64,000 nt of DNA from an uncultured Lachnospiraceae bacterium (GCA_900314255.1 OMUP01000137.1:1-64000); one strand, 5' to 3'; positions 25,687 to 35,975 are shown, numbered from the stretch's first letter. The notes: generated by a model from the sequence alone, not told the origin. Made by a program: numbers and translations.

Positions 25687-26910
25687 ATGCCTATGGATAT
25701 TCAGATTATCCGGCATTTTCCGGGAGGAAGAATCAGCTATGTGGCGGGCGACTGTCTGTGTGTAACCCGTCCCGACCGTACCAGACAGTGCGGGGACTAT
25801 GAGGCAGAAAAACTGTATATCGTCGATATTCACTCGAAACAGCAGACCGAGGTTGTACCGGATATTCCGAAGTTTTTTTCGGAGGACATTCACTACGCAC
25901 AGGCGAGTCATCCGTATGTGATGTTTCTGGGAGCTGAGGAGACGGGCGAAGGATTCGGCAAGATCCGCATGACACTGTACCGCTACGAACTGAAGGACCA
26001 GGCGGTCACCCAGCTTGTGAGCTTCAGAACAGGGATGCTGGAATTCCGCTATTCGGTCTTCTTCACGATCTTTGTTCTGAACGAGGATCATGTGCTGATC
26101 CAGCGCGAGGACAAGAATATCCAGCTCGGGACGTCTCAGTTCACGCTGTATCTGGCAAGCGCCGGAAGTGACAAGGTGACGCTGTCGGAAATCAAACACC
26201 CGTTTGTAAAGAAAAGCGGTATTTCCCGCATTCTTCCCCTTTCCGACGATTTCGCGGCGGTGCATTTCGGTCAGCCGCTCACGGAAAAAGACCTGACAGA
26301 CGGCGTTGTCTCGGAGGCGACGGCCAGTCTTAAGCTGCTGCAGATGATGCCGGAAGGGATCGCGGTGATCAACATCCGGCAGTTTTTCTCGGAGCTTCAG
26401 GTGAGTCTTGAAAGCCTGTTCTCCAATCTGATCGATTCCAGCGACGGTGATATCACATACCCCTATATGCGTCACAGCGGACATGACCTGATCTACGCCC
26501 GGTACAGCATTCCGACCGGCCGGGAGGAAATTGTAATCTACAATACAGAGGAGGGAACGAGCCGGGTCCGCATGAACAAGAGCCGGCCGACCATCACCGA
26601 ACTTCTCGGCACATATGTTATCGGCGATACGCCGTATCTGTTCGACGAGAGCGGAAAGAATCTGCGGATCATCAACCTGGACACCTCGCGGGTGCAGATG
26701 CATCTGCCGTCAGGGACCAGGGTGGTCGCGGTGACAGGCGACCTTGTCATTCTGCAGTCGCGCCGCAAGGGACTGCTGTCCGGCGGAGAGAAAGACCAGC
26801 TTTCGGTGTACCGTTTTCCGGAATTCAAAGGCGTGCCGCTGGCTTCTGCCTCCGGGCGGTTCATCAGCTGTATTGAGGAGCCGGAGAAAGTGATCCTGGT
26901 GTTTGCATGA
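25687..26910 (+). CDS. Unknown protein, possibly beta-propeller-like
   Basis: A 407-aa protein that I do not recognise. It starts directly after the proB stop (ATG 25687, or ATG 25693) and overlaps the next gene by 4 bases. There is no signal peptide or membrane segment. The sequence alternates short hydrophobic strands with turns and aromatic residues throughout (for example LYIVDIHSKQQTE, HVLIQREDKNIQL, YLFDESGKNLRIINLD), which suggests an all-beta, propeller-like fold; this is a guess from pattern only. No catalytic motif is evident. Tight packing within the proB-miaB run indicates that it is expressed. Confidence 0.6.
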   Translation: MPMDIQIIRHFPGGRISYVAGDCLCVTRPDRTRQCGDYEAEKLYIVDIHSKQQTEVVPDIPKFFSEDIHYAQASHPYVMFLGAEETGEGFGKIRMTLYRYELKDQAVTQLVSFRTGMLEFRYSVFFTIFVLNEDHVLIQREDKNIQLGTSQFTLYLASAGSDKVTLSEIKHPFVKKSGISRILPLSDDFAAVHFGQPLTEKDLTDGVVSEATASLKLLQMMPEGIAVINIRQFFSELQVSLESLFSNLIDSSDGDITYPYMRHSGHDLIYARYSIPTGREEIVIYNTEEGTSRVRMNKSRPTITELLGTYVIGDTPYLFDESGKNLRIINLDTSRVQMHLPSGTRVVAVTGDLVILQSRRKGLLSGGEKDQLSVYRFPEFKGVPLASASGRFISCIEEPEKVILVFA

Positions 26911-27488
26911 TACATGATCTTAAGGCAGAAAAGACAGAACTGCGCCGGCAGATGAAAGCGCTGCGCGCCGGATTTACCGGGGCAGCGCGCAAAAAGGCTG
27001 ACGAGGCGGTCTGGCGTCAGGTGCTGGCGCTTCCTGCATTTGAAGCGTGTGAAACTGTTTTCGGCTACGCCTCTTTCGGAACAGAAATTGACACAGGAAA
27101 ATTTCTGCAGGCATGCCTTGATGCAGGAAAAAGGCTGTATCTTCCGAAAGTTACGGGAAAGCAGATGATTTTCAGGCGCGTGGAAGACCTTGCCTGTCTT
27201 GTCCCCGGTGTCTGGGGAATACGTGAGCCGGACGAGTCGTGCGAGGCGGCAGAACCTGATAAGGATTTTGCAGGCAGCTTCTGTCTGATGCCTGGACTTG
27301 CATTTGACAGGATGTGTCACAGGCTGGGATACGGCGGCGGTTACTATGACCGCACATTTGCCGGGGAACCGGCCGTATATTTCTGCGCCGCGGCCTACTC
27401 TTTTCAGATTGCTGATCATGTGCCGGCTGACGGGCGGGACATAAAGGTATCTGTCATCGTCACTGAAAAAGAAGTCATTCCATCTTGA
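26907..27488 (+). CDS. 5-formyltetrahydrofolate cyclo-ligase
   Basis: Converts 5-formyl-THF to 5,10-methenyl-THF using ATP, in folate one-carbon metabolism. The 193-aa protein starts KTELRRQMKALR, with the basic N-terminal ATP-binding segment, and has the C-terminal signature MPGLAFDRMCHRLGYGGGYYDR. Length is normal. It overlaps the upstream gene by 4 bases and lies just before miaB, a common arrangement in Clostridia. Confidence 0.93.
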   Translation: MIHDLKAEKTELRRQMKALRAGFTGAARKKADEAVWRQVLALPAFEACETVFGYASFGTEIDTGKFLQACLDAGKRLYLPKVTGKQMIFRRVEDLACLVPGVWGIREPDESCEAAEPDKDFAGSFCLMPGLAFDRMCHRLGYGGGYYDRTFAGEPAVYFCAAAYSFQIADHVPADGRDIKVSVIVTEKEVIPS

Positions 27489-27500
27489 AGGATTTTAAAC

Positions 27501-28922
27501 ATGAGCGATTCAACCATACAAGAAGAAAGCAGCAGGCTGCTTGAAGAGCAGCGCCGGTATCTGGAACTTGACCGGCAGTGGCTTGCTGAAGAAGAAAAAA
27601 GACGCGGGCGCAGACTTACAAGCTGTGTCGTGACGTTCGGCTGTCAGATGAACGCAAGAGATTCCGAAAAACTGCGCGGAATTCTGGAGGAGATCGGATT
27701 TGTAAACACAGACGACGAGCACGCCGACCTGGTCATCTATAACACCTGCACGGTCCGCGAAAACGCCAACACACGTGTGTACGGCCGCCTCGGGCATCTT
27801 CACAACTACAAAGACCATGCGCCGGACATGCTCATCGGAATCTGCGGCTGCATGATGCAGGAGCCGGAGATTGTGCAGACGATTCAGGAGAAATTCCGGT
27901 TCGTCGACTTTGTATTCGGTACCTACAACGTGTTTGCACTGGCTCAGATTCTTTACAGCCGCATCACAAGCGGTTCGCAGATCATCGATATCTGGGATCA
28001 CACAAAGGCGATCGTCGAAGATCTTCCGACTGACCGGAAGTACCGTTTCAAGTCCGGCGTCAACATAACGTATGGCTGCGACAATTTCTGCTCCTACTGT
28101 ATCGTGCCGTATGTCAGAGGACGGGAAAAAAGCCGGACGCCGGAGGATATTGTGCAGGAATGCTGCCGGCTGGCAAAGGACGGCGTGCGCGAGGTCATGC
28201 TGCTGGGGCAGAACGTCAATTCTTACGGAAAGGGGCTGGAAGAGCCGGTCACCTTTCCGCAGCTGCTCACACAAATTGAGCAGATTCCGGGAATTGACAG
28301 AATCCGCTTCATGACGCCGCACCCGAAGGATTTTTCGGACGAGCTGATCGATGTGATGAGTCATTCGGAGAAGATCTGCAACCATGTGCACCTGCCGCTT
28401 CAGTCCGGGAGCAGCCGGATTCTCGCGCGCATGAACCGGCACTATACAAAGGAATCCTATCTGGACCTTGTGAGAAAAATCCGCGAAAAAATTCCGGATG
28501 TATCGCTGACCACAGACATCATCGTCGGCTTCCCGGGAGAAACCGAAGAAGATTTTCAGGACACCCTGGACGTGGTGCGCAAAGCCCGCTTTGACAGTGC
28601 CTTTACGTTCCTGTACTCAAGACGGCACGGCACGCCGGCAGCTGACATGGAACAGGTGCCGGAAGAGATTGCGAAGGAGCGCTTCAGCCGGCTGCTGCAG
28701 GTGGTGGATGAAACGGCTGCCCGCGAAAACAGCCGCTACGTCGGCCGGACAGAATCAGTGCTCGTGGAGCAGGTGAACGAACATGACACTTCACTTGTGA
28801 CTGGGCGCATGACCAATAATCTCCTGGTGCATTTTCCGGGAGATCGTTCACTGATCGGCCAGATCGTACCCGTAAAGCTTGTGAGCTCGAAGGGGTTCTA
28901 TTATATGGGAGAGAAAGTGTGA
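27501..28922 (+). CDS. miaB: tRNA 2-methylthioadenosine synthase MiaB
   Basis: Radical SAM methylthiotransferase that turns i6A37 into ms2i6A37 in tRNA, after MiaA has acted. The 473-aa protein has a Glu/Arg-rich N-terminal extension (about 1-40), the UPF0004 domain with three cluster-binding Cys (GCQMNARDSEK, NTCTVRENA, CGCMMQ), the radical SAM motif CDNFCSYC, and a C-terminal TRAM domain. miaA lies 3 genes downstream, so both steps are made together. Confidence 0.97.
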   Translation: MSDSTIQEESSRLLEEQRRYLELDRQWLAEEEKRRGRRLTSCVVTFGCQMNARDSEKLRGILEEIGFVNTDDEHADLVIYNTCTVRENANTRVYGRLGHLHNYKDHAPDMLIGICGCMMQEPEIVQTIQEKFRFVDFVFGTYNVFALAQILYSRITSGSQIIDIWDHTKAIVEDLPTDRKYRFKSGVNITYGCDNFCSYCIVPYVRGREKSRTPEDIVQECCRLAKDGVREVMLLGQNVNSYGKGLEEPVTFPQLLTQIEQIPGIDRIRFMTPHPKDFSDELIDVMSHSEKICNHVHLPLQSGSSRILARMNRHYTKESYLDLVRKIREKIPDVSLTTDIIVGFPGETEEDFQDTLDVVRKARFDSAFTFLYSRRHGTPAADMEQVPEEIAKERFSRLLQVVDETAARENSRYVGRTESVLVEQVNEHDTSLVTGRMTNNLLVHFPGDRSLIGQIVPVKLVSSKGFYYMGEKV

Positions 28923-28938
28923 GGAACAGGAGCGGAAA

Positions 28939-31608
28939 ATGGCATTCAGCCCTATGATGCAGCATTATCTGCAGATGAAAGAACAATACAAGGACTGCAT
29001 CCTGTTTTACCGGATCGGCGATTTTTACGAGATGTTCTTTGACGACGCGAAGCTGGTTTCGCGCGAACTGGAGCTGACGCTCACCGGAAAAGAATGCGGC
29101 ACGGCGGAACGTGCGCCGATGTGCGGTGTCCCGTTTCACGCGGCGGATACCTATATCGACCGTCTTGTGAAAAACGGGCACAAGGTCGCCATCTGCGAGC
29201 AGATGGAAGATCCGAAGATGGCGAAGGGACTTGTGAAACGCGATGTGATCCGCGTCGTCACGCCGGGAACCAATATGGAGCCCGGGGCGCTGGATGAGTC
29301 CCGCAACAACTACCTGATGGGAATCGCATATCTCGGGGATAAACTGGGGATCGCATACTGCGACTATTCGACAGGCGATTTTTTTGTCACTGAAGTGAAG
29401 GACAGCCGGGAACTCTTTGATGAGATTGCCAAGATCAGCCCGGCGGAAATCATCACAAATCAGTATTTTGCCATGAGCGGAATTTCCCTCGACGATCTTG
29501 CCCAGCGGCAGCACATCTGCATCAGTGCACTCGACAACCGATACTTCGATGAAGAAACGATCAAAAACCGCATGAAAGAACATTTTCATGTGGCAGTTCT
29601 TGACGGGCTGGGGCTTGGCGATTTTCCGACCGGATTCTTTGCGGCGGGCGCTGTGCTCAACTACCTGTACGAGACGCAGAAGAACACGCTGCCGCACATC
29701 ACGCAGATCACGCCGTATCTGACCGGCAAATACATGCTCATCGACAGCTCGTCAAGGCGCAATCTCGAACTCACGGAGACACTCCGCGAGAAGGCAAAGC
29801 GCGGGACGTTGCTGTGGGTGCTCGACAAGACAAAAACGGCGATGGGGGCCAGAACGCTTCGAAGCGTCATCGAACAGCCGCTTCTTGACAAAAAGGAAAT
29901 TATCAAGCGCCAGGATGCCATCGAAGAAATGCTCACGCACGGAGCGGACCGCGAGGAAATCCGGGAGTATCTGAATGCTGTGTACGATCTGGAGCGGATC
30001 ATGACCCGCATTTCCTGCAAGACGGCAAACCCGAGAGATCTGATCGCGTTCCGCACGTCCATCGGGATGATCCCGCCGGTAAAAGCGCTTCTTGACGGCG
30101 CGCACGCACAGCTTCTGAAAGACATTTACAGCGGTCTGGATGACTGCCGGGATCTGTATGATCTCGTTGAAAAGGCGATCGTCGATGATCCGCCGATTCT
30201 GCTGCGCGAAGGCGGCATCATCCGGGAAGGGTATTCGGAAGAAGCTGACCGGCTGCGCAAGGCAAAGACGGACGGAAAGCAGTGGATCGCCGATCTTGAG
30301 GCAAAGGAACGGGAAGCAACAGGCATTAAAAATCTTCGGATCCGCTATAACAAAGTCTTCGGCTATTATTTTGAAGTCACCAATTCCAACAAACAGCTGG
30401 TGCCGGAAAGCTGGGAGCGCAAACAGACCCTGACGAATGCCGAACGCTACACAACAAGCGGTCTGAAAGAACTGGAAAGCACCATTCTGGGTGCAGAAGA
30501 CCGTCTCACTTCGCTCGAGTACGACCTCTTCAGCGAGGTCCGCGAAAAAATTGCCTCTCAGATTGACCGCGTCCGTGCGTCCTCAAAGGCACTGGCAGCG
30601 CTCGATGTGATCTGTTCCCTGGCGAAAGCGGCAGAACAGAACAATTACGTGCGGCCGAAGATCAATACCCGCGGTGTCATCGACATCAGGGAAGGCCGCC
30701 ATCCTGTCGTCGAAAAAATGCTCGGGGACGAACAATTCGTGGCAAATGACACCTTCCTCAACAAGGAAGATGACCGCATCGCCATCATTACCGGCCCCAA
30801 CATGGCCGGAAAGTCCACCTACATGCGCCAGACGGCGCTGATTGTGCTCATGGCGCAGACCGGATCATTTGTTCCTGCCGAATCGGCCAACATAGGGCTT
30901 GTAGACCGCATTTTCACGCGCGTGGGAGCAAGCGACGACCTTGCGAGCGGCCAGAGCACCTTCATGGTCGAGATGACTGAGGTGGCCAACATCCTCAACA
31001 ATGCCACGCCCGACAGCCTGCTGATTTTAGACGAGATTGGGCGCGGGACATCGACGTATGACGGACTCGGGATTGCCTGGGCGGTTGTGGAGTACATCGC
31101 CACGAACCGCAGACTCGGGAGCAAGACACTGTTTGCTACACACTATCACGAGCTCACGGAACTGGAAGGCAAGATCCCGGGCGTCAAAAACTACTGCATC
31201 GCGGTAAAAGAACACGGCGAAAATATAGTGTTCCTGCGCCGGATCGTGCGCGGCGGGGCCGACAAGAGCTACGGCGTTCAGGTGGCCAGACTTGCCGGTA
31301 TCCCTAAGCCGGTGCTGGAGCGGGCTGCAGAACTCGTCGAGGAACTCTCCGGCGCAGATATTTCCAAGAATGTCGCGCGGATCGCTGAAGCCGGAGTTCC
31401 GGCACACACCGCTAAAAAAGCGAAGGAGGCGGTGAAAGACTATCCGGACGAACAGCTGTCACTGTTTGAAAAGCCGGAAAGTCATCAGCAGGAAGGTGCA
31501 GAAGGGCTTGTACAGGAAATCCGGAATCTCGACATCACGCATATGACACCGCTAGACGCGCTGAACAAGCTGTTTGAGCTTCAGGGAAAGGCAGGTCGTC
31601 TTTCATGA
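28939..31608 (+). CDS. mutS: DNA mismatch repair protein MutS
   Basis: Recognises mismatches and recruits MutL. The 889-aa protein has the mismatch-binding motif FYRIGDFYEMFFDDA with the wedge Phe-x-Glu near residue 35, the Walker A GPNMAGKST (about 618-626), the Walker B LILDEIGRGTS, and the conserved ATHYHEL. The C-terminus (about 800-889) has the clamp-type DITHMTPLDALNKLFEL end. It overlaps mutL by 4 bases. Confidence 0.98.
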   Translation: MAFSPMMQHYLQMKEQYKDCILFYRIGDFYEMFFDDAKLVSRELELTLTGKECGTAERAPMCGVPFHAADTYIDRLVKNGHKVAICEQMEDPKMAKGLVKRDVIRVVTPGTNMEPGALDESRNNYLMGIAYLGDKLGIAYCDYSTGDFFVTEVKDSRELFDEIAKISPAEIITNQYFAMSGISLDDLAQRQHICISALDNRYFDEETIKNRMKEHFHVAVLDGLGLGDFPTGFFAAGAVLNYLYETQKNTLPHITQITPYLTGKYMLIDSSSRRNLELTETLREKAKRGTLLWVLDKTKTAMGARTLRSVIEQPLLDKKEIIKRQDAIEEMLTHGADREEIREYLNAVYDLERIMTRISCKTANPRDLIAFRTSIGMIPPVKALLDGAHAQLLKDIYSGLDDCRDLYDLVEKAIVDDPPILLREGGIIREGYSEEADRLRKAKTDGKQWIADLEAKEREATGIKNLRIRYNKVFGYYFEVTNSNKQLVPESWERKQTLTNAERYTTSGLKELESTILGAEDRLTSLEYDLFSEVREKIASQIDRVRASSKALAALDVICSLAKAAEQNNYVRPKINTRGVIDIREGRHPVVEKMLGDEQFVANDTFLNKEDDRIAIITGPNMAGKSTYMRQTALIVLMAQTGSFVPAESANIGLVDRIFTRVGASDDLASGQSTFMVEMTEVANILNNATPDSLLILDEIGRGTSTYDGLGIAWAVVEYIATNRRLGSKTLFATHYHELTELEGKIPGVKNYCIAVKEHGENIVFLRRIVRGGADKSYGVQVARLAGIPKPVLERAAELVEELSGADISKNVARIAEAGVPAHTAKKAKEAVKDYPDEQLSLFEKPESHQQEGAEGLVQEIRNLDITHMTPLDALNKLFELQGKAGRLS

Positions 31609-33626
31609 GCATTCACGTTCTGGACGAAAACACAATCAATCAGATCGCTGCCGGCGAAGTAATCGAACGTCCGAGTTCGGTGGTGAAGGAACTTGCGGAA
31701 AATGCCGTCGATGCCGGCGCAACAGCCATTACCATCGAGATCCGCGATGGCGGCATCAGTTATATACGGGTCAGTGACAACGGCAGCGGAATTGCAAAAG
31801 AGGATATCCGGCTCGCCTTTGTCGCGCACGCGACTTCAAAGATCCGTGACGCCGAGGATCTGATCGGCGTCACGAGCCTGGGCTTCCGCGGAGAGGCTCT
31901 CTCATCCATCGCCGCCGTGGCACAGGTCGAAGTGAGCACAAGGCAGCGGGATTCTCAGGCCGGCTATACGTACAAGATTGAGGGCGGAAAAGAAAAGGAG
32001 CTGACGGAAGCCGGCGTCCCGGCAGGGACGACATTTATCATCCGGAATTTGTTCTTCAACACACCTGTCAGAAGACGGTTTCTCAAGTCGGCGGCGGCGG
32101 AAGGAGCATATGTCGGCGCTCTGATCGAGCGCATGGCGATGTCACACCCTGATATTGCGTTCCGGTTTGTGAATGGCGGCCGTCTCAAGCTTTCAACCAG
32201 CGGCAGCAACAACCTGAAAGATATCATCTACAGTATCTACGGGCGCGATGTGGCGGCCAATCTGCTGCCGGTTCATGCGCGCACACAGGGCGCGGAGCTC
32301 ACCGGTTTCATCGGCAAGCCGTCGGTGTCGCGCGGAAGCCGGTCAGCGGAGAATTATTTCGTCAACGGCCGTTTCATAAAGTCCGCGTCGATCACAAAAG
32401 GGATCGAGGAAGCTTACAAGGGGTATATTATGCTCCACAGCTTTCCGTTCACCGCGCTGATGCTGACGATGAATGCGACGATGACCGATGTGAACGTTCA
32501 CCCGCAGAAGCGGGAACTGCGCTTTACCAATGAGGGACTCGTCTACTCCTTTGTGCTGCAGGGAGTCAGGGCGGCGCTCGACGGACATGATCTGATTCCG
32601 GAGATTGCACCGGGGAGTACCGCAGCGGATGAAAGCAGCAGCTTGAGACAGAGCGGGGAAGGAACCGAAGAAAAGGAAGAAACCGCGCGGATTCAAAAGG
32701 ATGACGTCCCGGAATTCCCGCTTTTTTCAGGTCAGGTAGCTGACAACCACAGTCACTACGGGGCGTCTTTTCTGGAAAGACAGGATTCGCTCCCAAAACC
32801 GGAAATCGTGCCGGAAAGTACGATGCAGACTGGGCAGAACACAGAAGCTGAAGCGCCAGAAACTGCGAATAAGCCGGAAGAACTGAAAGAGCTGAAGGAA
32901 GAAAAGCGGGAAGAACAGAAAGAAGAGGCATACCGGGCAGCCGGAGCGTTCCTTGAGGAACAGGAAAAAAAGGAAAGGTCTGCTGCGCTGGCTGAAAAAA
33001 AGGAGAAAGCGGCCGCGGCAGTCCCGGAGCAGATGGAGCTTGATACGGAGACCGAAAAACAGATCCCGTACCGGCTTGTCGGGCAGTTCTTCGGAACGTA
33101 CTGGCTTATTGAGCACGGCGATGAAGTGTTTTTCATGGATCAGCACGCCGCGCACGAGAAGGTGATGTTCGAGCGGTTCATGCGCCGCTACCGGGCCCGG
33201 AAGATTGATTCGCAGATGATCCTGCCTGTTGTCATCGAGACGGATGCAGCCCAGGAGATGACGCTTAAAGAGAACATCGATTCTTTCAAGGCTCTTGGAT
33301 ACGAGATCGAAGAATTCGGAGAAGGAACATACCGGCTGACGGGGATTCCTGCCGGTCTTCCGCCGCTTGATTACCGGGCACTTTTCCTGGATCTGCTTGA
33401 CAATCTTGGCAGCGGCGGCGGTACCGATCTGATCACTGAAAAAATTGCGTCGATGTCCTGCAAGGCGGCCGTCAAGGGAAATACACGTCTTTCATTTCAG
33501 GAAGCTGACGCACTGGTGCAGGAGCTGATGAAAGCGGAAAATCCGTACAACTGCCCGCACGGCCGCCCGACGCTTATCCGCATGACAAAGTATGAATTCG
33601 ACCGGAAATTCCGGCGGATTGTCTGA
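31605..33626 (+). CDS. mutL: DNA mismatch repair protein MutL
   Basis: GHKL ATPase and nicking endonuclease of mismatch repair. The 673-aa protein contains AAGEVIERPSSVVKEL with its ATP-binding Glu and Asn, DNGSGI and GFRGEALSSI. A long Glu/Lys/Ala-rich linker (about 340-480) separates the domains. The C-terminal domain keeps the metal-binding endonuclease motif DQHAAHEKVMFE (about 512-523), as expected in an organism without MutH. The linker is low-complexity and likely disordered. Confidence 0.97.
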   Translation: MSIHVLDENTINQIAAGEVIERPSSVVKELAENAVDAGATAITIEIRDGGISYIRVSDNGSGIAKEDIRLAFVAHATSKIRDAEDLIGVTSLGFRGEALSSIAAVAQVEVSTRQRDSQAGYTYKIEGGKEKELTEAGVPAGTTFIIRNLFFNTPVRRRFLKSAAAEGAYVGALIERMAMSHPDIAFRFVNGGRLKLSTSGSNNLKDIIYSIYGRDVAANLLPVHARTQGAELTGFIGKPSVSRGSRSAENYFVNGRFIKSASITKGIEEAYKGYIMLHSFPFTALMLTMNATMTDVNVHPQKRELRFTNEGLVYSFVLQGVRAALDGHDLIPEIAPGSTAADESSSLRQSGEGTEEKEETARIQKDDVPEFPLFSGQVADNHSHYGASFLERQDSLPKPEIVPESTMQTGQNTEAEAPETANKPEELKELKEEKREEQKEEAYRAAGAFLEEQEKKERSAALAEKKEKAAAAVPEQMELDTETEKQIPYRLVGQFFGTYWLIEHGDEVFFMDQHAAHEKVMFERFMRRYRARKIDSQMILPVVIETDAAQEMTLKENIDSFKALGYEIEEFGEGTYRLTGIPAGLPPLDYRALFLDLLDNLGSGGGTDLITEKIASMSCKAAVKGNTRLSFQEADALVQELMKAENPYNCPHGRPTLIRMTKYEFDRKFRRIV

Positions 33627-33637
33627 GGCGGTCCGTT

Positions 33638-34603
33638 ATGAATACAGACAATGAAAAGCAGAAAGCGGTCGTGATCGCCGGCCCCACTGCATCCGGCAAA
33701 AGCAGTTGCGCGGTGGCGCTGTGTCATCTGACGGGCGGCGCCGTGCTTTCTATGGACTCCATGCAGATCTACCGGCGCATGAATATCGGAACTGCGAAAG
33801 TGACAAAAGAGGAAATGCAGGGCGTAAGGCATTATCTGATCGATATTCTGGATCCGGATGAACCCTGCAGCATTTCTGACTTTCAGCAGGCGGCTGATGA
33901 GGCGCTTTCTGAGTGCAAAGCCCGCGGCGTACTTCCGGTTCTTGCCGGTGGTACCGGCTTTTATCTGCACGCTGTTATGTACGGCAACGATTTTGGCGAG
34001 GATACGGGTGCAGATGAGAGTCTGCGGGAGAGCCTTATGGCATTTGCCAGGGAAAACGGCGCACAGGCGCTTCACGAAAGACTTGCAGCGGCGGACCCGG
34101 CGGCAGCGGCGCAGATTCACCCGAACAATATCAAGCGGGTGATCCGGGCTCTGGAGTATTACAAACAGACGGGAAAGCCGATATCAGAGCACAATCAGGC
34201 GGAGAGGGACCGCAGGCCGCGCCTTGATTTTGCAGGCTTTCTTCTTACGGAAGACCGGGAAAAGCTTTACGCAAGGATCAACCGCCGGGTGGATATCATG
34301 CGCGAGGCGGGGCTCACAGAAGAGGTACGGACACTGCTTCAAGAAGGCCTTGCGCCCGGCGCAACATCGCTTCAGGCGATTGGCTACAAGGAAATCGTGA
34401 CGTATCTTGACGGGACGTGCACGGAAGACGCAGCATACGAGGCAATCAAGGCAAACAGCCGTCACTACGCAAAGCGGCAGCTCACATGGTTTAAACGCGA
34501 GCCGGGGCTGGAGACAATCGACATTGACCAGTTTGATCTTGACCCGGAGAAAATAGCCGGATACATGCTGGAACGGATACGAGAAAAAGGAATATGGGGA
34601 TAA
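33638..34603 (+). CDS. miaA: tRNA dimethylallyltransferase MiaA
   Basis: Adds a dimethylallyl group to A37 of tRNAs reading UNN codons, the substrate for MiaB. The 321-aa protein has a P-loop GPTASGKSS near residue 13, SMDSMQIYRRMNIGTAK, the GGTGFYLHAVM segment and the C-terminal TRQYAKRQLTWF-type motif (here SRHYAKRQLTWF). It starts 11 bases after mutL. Confidence 0.97.
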   Translation: MNTDNEKQKAVVIAGPTASGKSSCAVALCHLTGGAVLSMDSMQIYRRMNIGTAKVTKEEMQGVRHYLIDILDPDEPCSISDFQQAADEALSECKARGVLPVLAGGTGFYLHAVMYGNDFGEDTGADESLRESLMAFARENGAQALHERLAAADPAAAAQIHPNNIKRVIRALEYYKQTGKPISEHNQAERDRRPRLDFAGFLLTEDREKLYARINRRVDIMREAGLTEEVRTLLQEGLAPGATSLQAIGYKEIVTYLDGTCTEDAAYEAIKANSRHYAKRQLTWFKREPGLETIDIDQFDLDPEKIAGYMLERIREKGIWG

Positions 34604-35896
34604 ATGGGTACGACAACTGAGGAACTGTATGAAAAAAGCTTTGGCATCAGCCGTGATGTTCTGAATTTCGGGCGCGCGGTGCTGGCCGAACTGACAGAAA
34701 ATTTCCGGAAAATCGACGATGACGCAGAATACAATCAGGCATGTGTCGTCGCCGCGATGCAGAAGGAAGGCGTGGCAGAAATGCACCTGTCCGGTACGAC
34801 CGGATACGGGTACAACGACGAGGGCAGAGATACGCTCGAACGGGTTTATGCGGACATCTTCCATACAGAAGACGCACTTGTGCGCCAGCAGATTGTGTGC
34901 GGGACTCAGGCCTTGAACATCGCTCTGCAGGCGAACCTGCGCGCGGGTGACGAGATGCTCTCACCAGTCGGAAAACCGTACGACACGATGGATGAAATCA
35001 TCGGTCTGCGCCCCTGCCCGGGGAGTCTCGCCGATCACGGCGTGACCTATACCCAGGTTGACCTGAAGGAAGACGGGAGCTTTGATTACGAAGGCATCCG
35101 CTCGGCCATTAATGACCGCACGAAGCTGGTCGAAATTCAGCGTTCCAAAGGCTATTCATCAAGACCATCCTTTACTGTCAGTCAGGTGGCAGATCTCATC
35201 CGTTTCATCAAATCCATCCGCAGCGACATTATCTGCATGGTTGACAACTGCTACTGCGAGTTCGTCGGAAGAGAGCAGATCGGAGATTTCGGAGCGGACA
35301 TGGTCGTCGGATCTCTGATCAAAAACCCGGGCGGCGGTCTTGCGCCGTGTGGCGGCTACATTGCCGGTACAAAGCGCTGCGTTGAGGCTGCCTCGTATCA
35401 GCTCTATTCGCCGGGACTCGGGCGCGAAGTCGGCCCGACGATGGATATGAACAAATTGTTTTATCAGGGGATATTCCTCGCTCCCATCATCACAGCAGGC
35501 GCCCTGAAAGGAGCCTTGTTTGCCGCCCGTGCCTATGAAAAGCTGGGATTTTCCTGTTTCCCGTCTTCCGGTGATGAGCACGCTGACATTGTAGAAGCCA
35601 TCGAGCTTAAGAGCCCGGAAGCCATGATTGCATTCTGCACGGCCATTCAGGCTGCAGCACCGGTAGACAGTATGGCGGCTCCGGAGCCCTGGGATATGCC
35701 TGGATATGACGATCCGGTCATCATGGCGGCGGGGGCATTTGTGCAGGGATCGTCGATCGAACTGTCCGCCGACGGGCCGATCCGTCCGCCTTATACGGTC
35801 TATCTGCAGGGCGGCCTGACATGGGAACACGCAAAGCTCGGTGTGCTGATGACACTACAGAAACTGAAGGATTCCGGGATCATCCGGATTTCCTGA
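34604..35896 (+). CDS. Methionine gamma-lyase family protein (YnbB-like)
   Basis: A PLP-dependent enzyme of 430 aa from the COG4100 family, often named aluminium-resistance or cystathionine beta-lyase-related protein; its reaction is not established. The start ATG directly follows the miaA stop. The PLP-binding Lys is in VGSLIKNPGGGLAPCGGY, with the upstream Asp/Asn-containing MVDNCYCEFVG. Position after miaA matches B. subtilis, where ynbB follows this region. Confidence 0.87.
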   Translation: MGTTTEELYEKSFGISRDVLNFGRAVLAELTENFRKIDDDAEYNQACVVAAMQKEGVAEMHLSGTTGYGYNDEGRDTLERVYADIFHTEDALVRQQIVCGTQALNIALQANLRAGDEMLSPVGKPYDTMDEIIGLRPCPGSLADHGVTYTQVDLKEDGSFDYEGIRSAINDRTKLVEIQRSKGYSSRPSFTVSQVADLIRFIKSIRSDIICMVDNCYCEFVGREQIGDFGADMVVGSLIKNPGGGLAPCGGYIAGTKRCVEAASYQLYSPGLGREVGPTMDMNKLFYQGIFLAPIITAGALKGALFAARAYEKLGFSCFPSSGDEHADIVEAIELKSPEAMIAFCTAIQAAAPVDSMAAPEPWDMPGYDDPVIMAAGAFVQGSSIELSADGPIRPPYTVYLQGGLTWEHAKLGVLMTLQKLKDSGIIRIS

Positions 35897-35931
35897 CGCG
35901 AAAAAAGCTGCATGAACTGACATTTCAAGGG

Positions 35932-35975
35932 CCTGCCTGACTTTTTTAAGTTTCGGGCAGGACTTGTGTTATAAT
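35932..35975 (+). promoter_or_regulatory. Extended -10 promoter with upstream hairpin, before radC
   Basis: TGTTATAAT at 35967-35975 is an extended -10 element; no good -35 is present. Directly upstream, CCTGCCTGA (35932-35940) pairs with TCGGGCAGG (35953-35961) around a T-rich loop. The dyad may be an operator, or a terminator remnant of the preceding gene. Confidence 0.5.

Noticed and set aside
25432..26703. 423-codon antisense frame opposite proB and the unknown protein
   Set aside because: The + strand frame is packed between coupled genes with overlaps; the antisense product has no recognisable motif or start signal.
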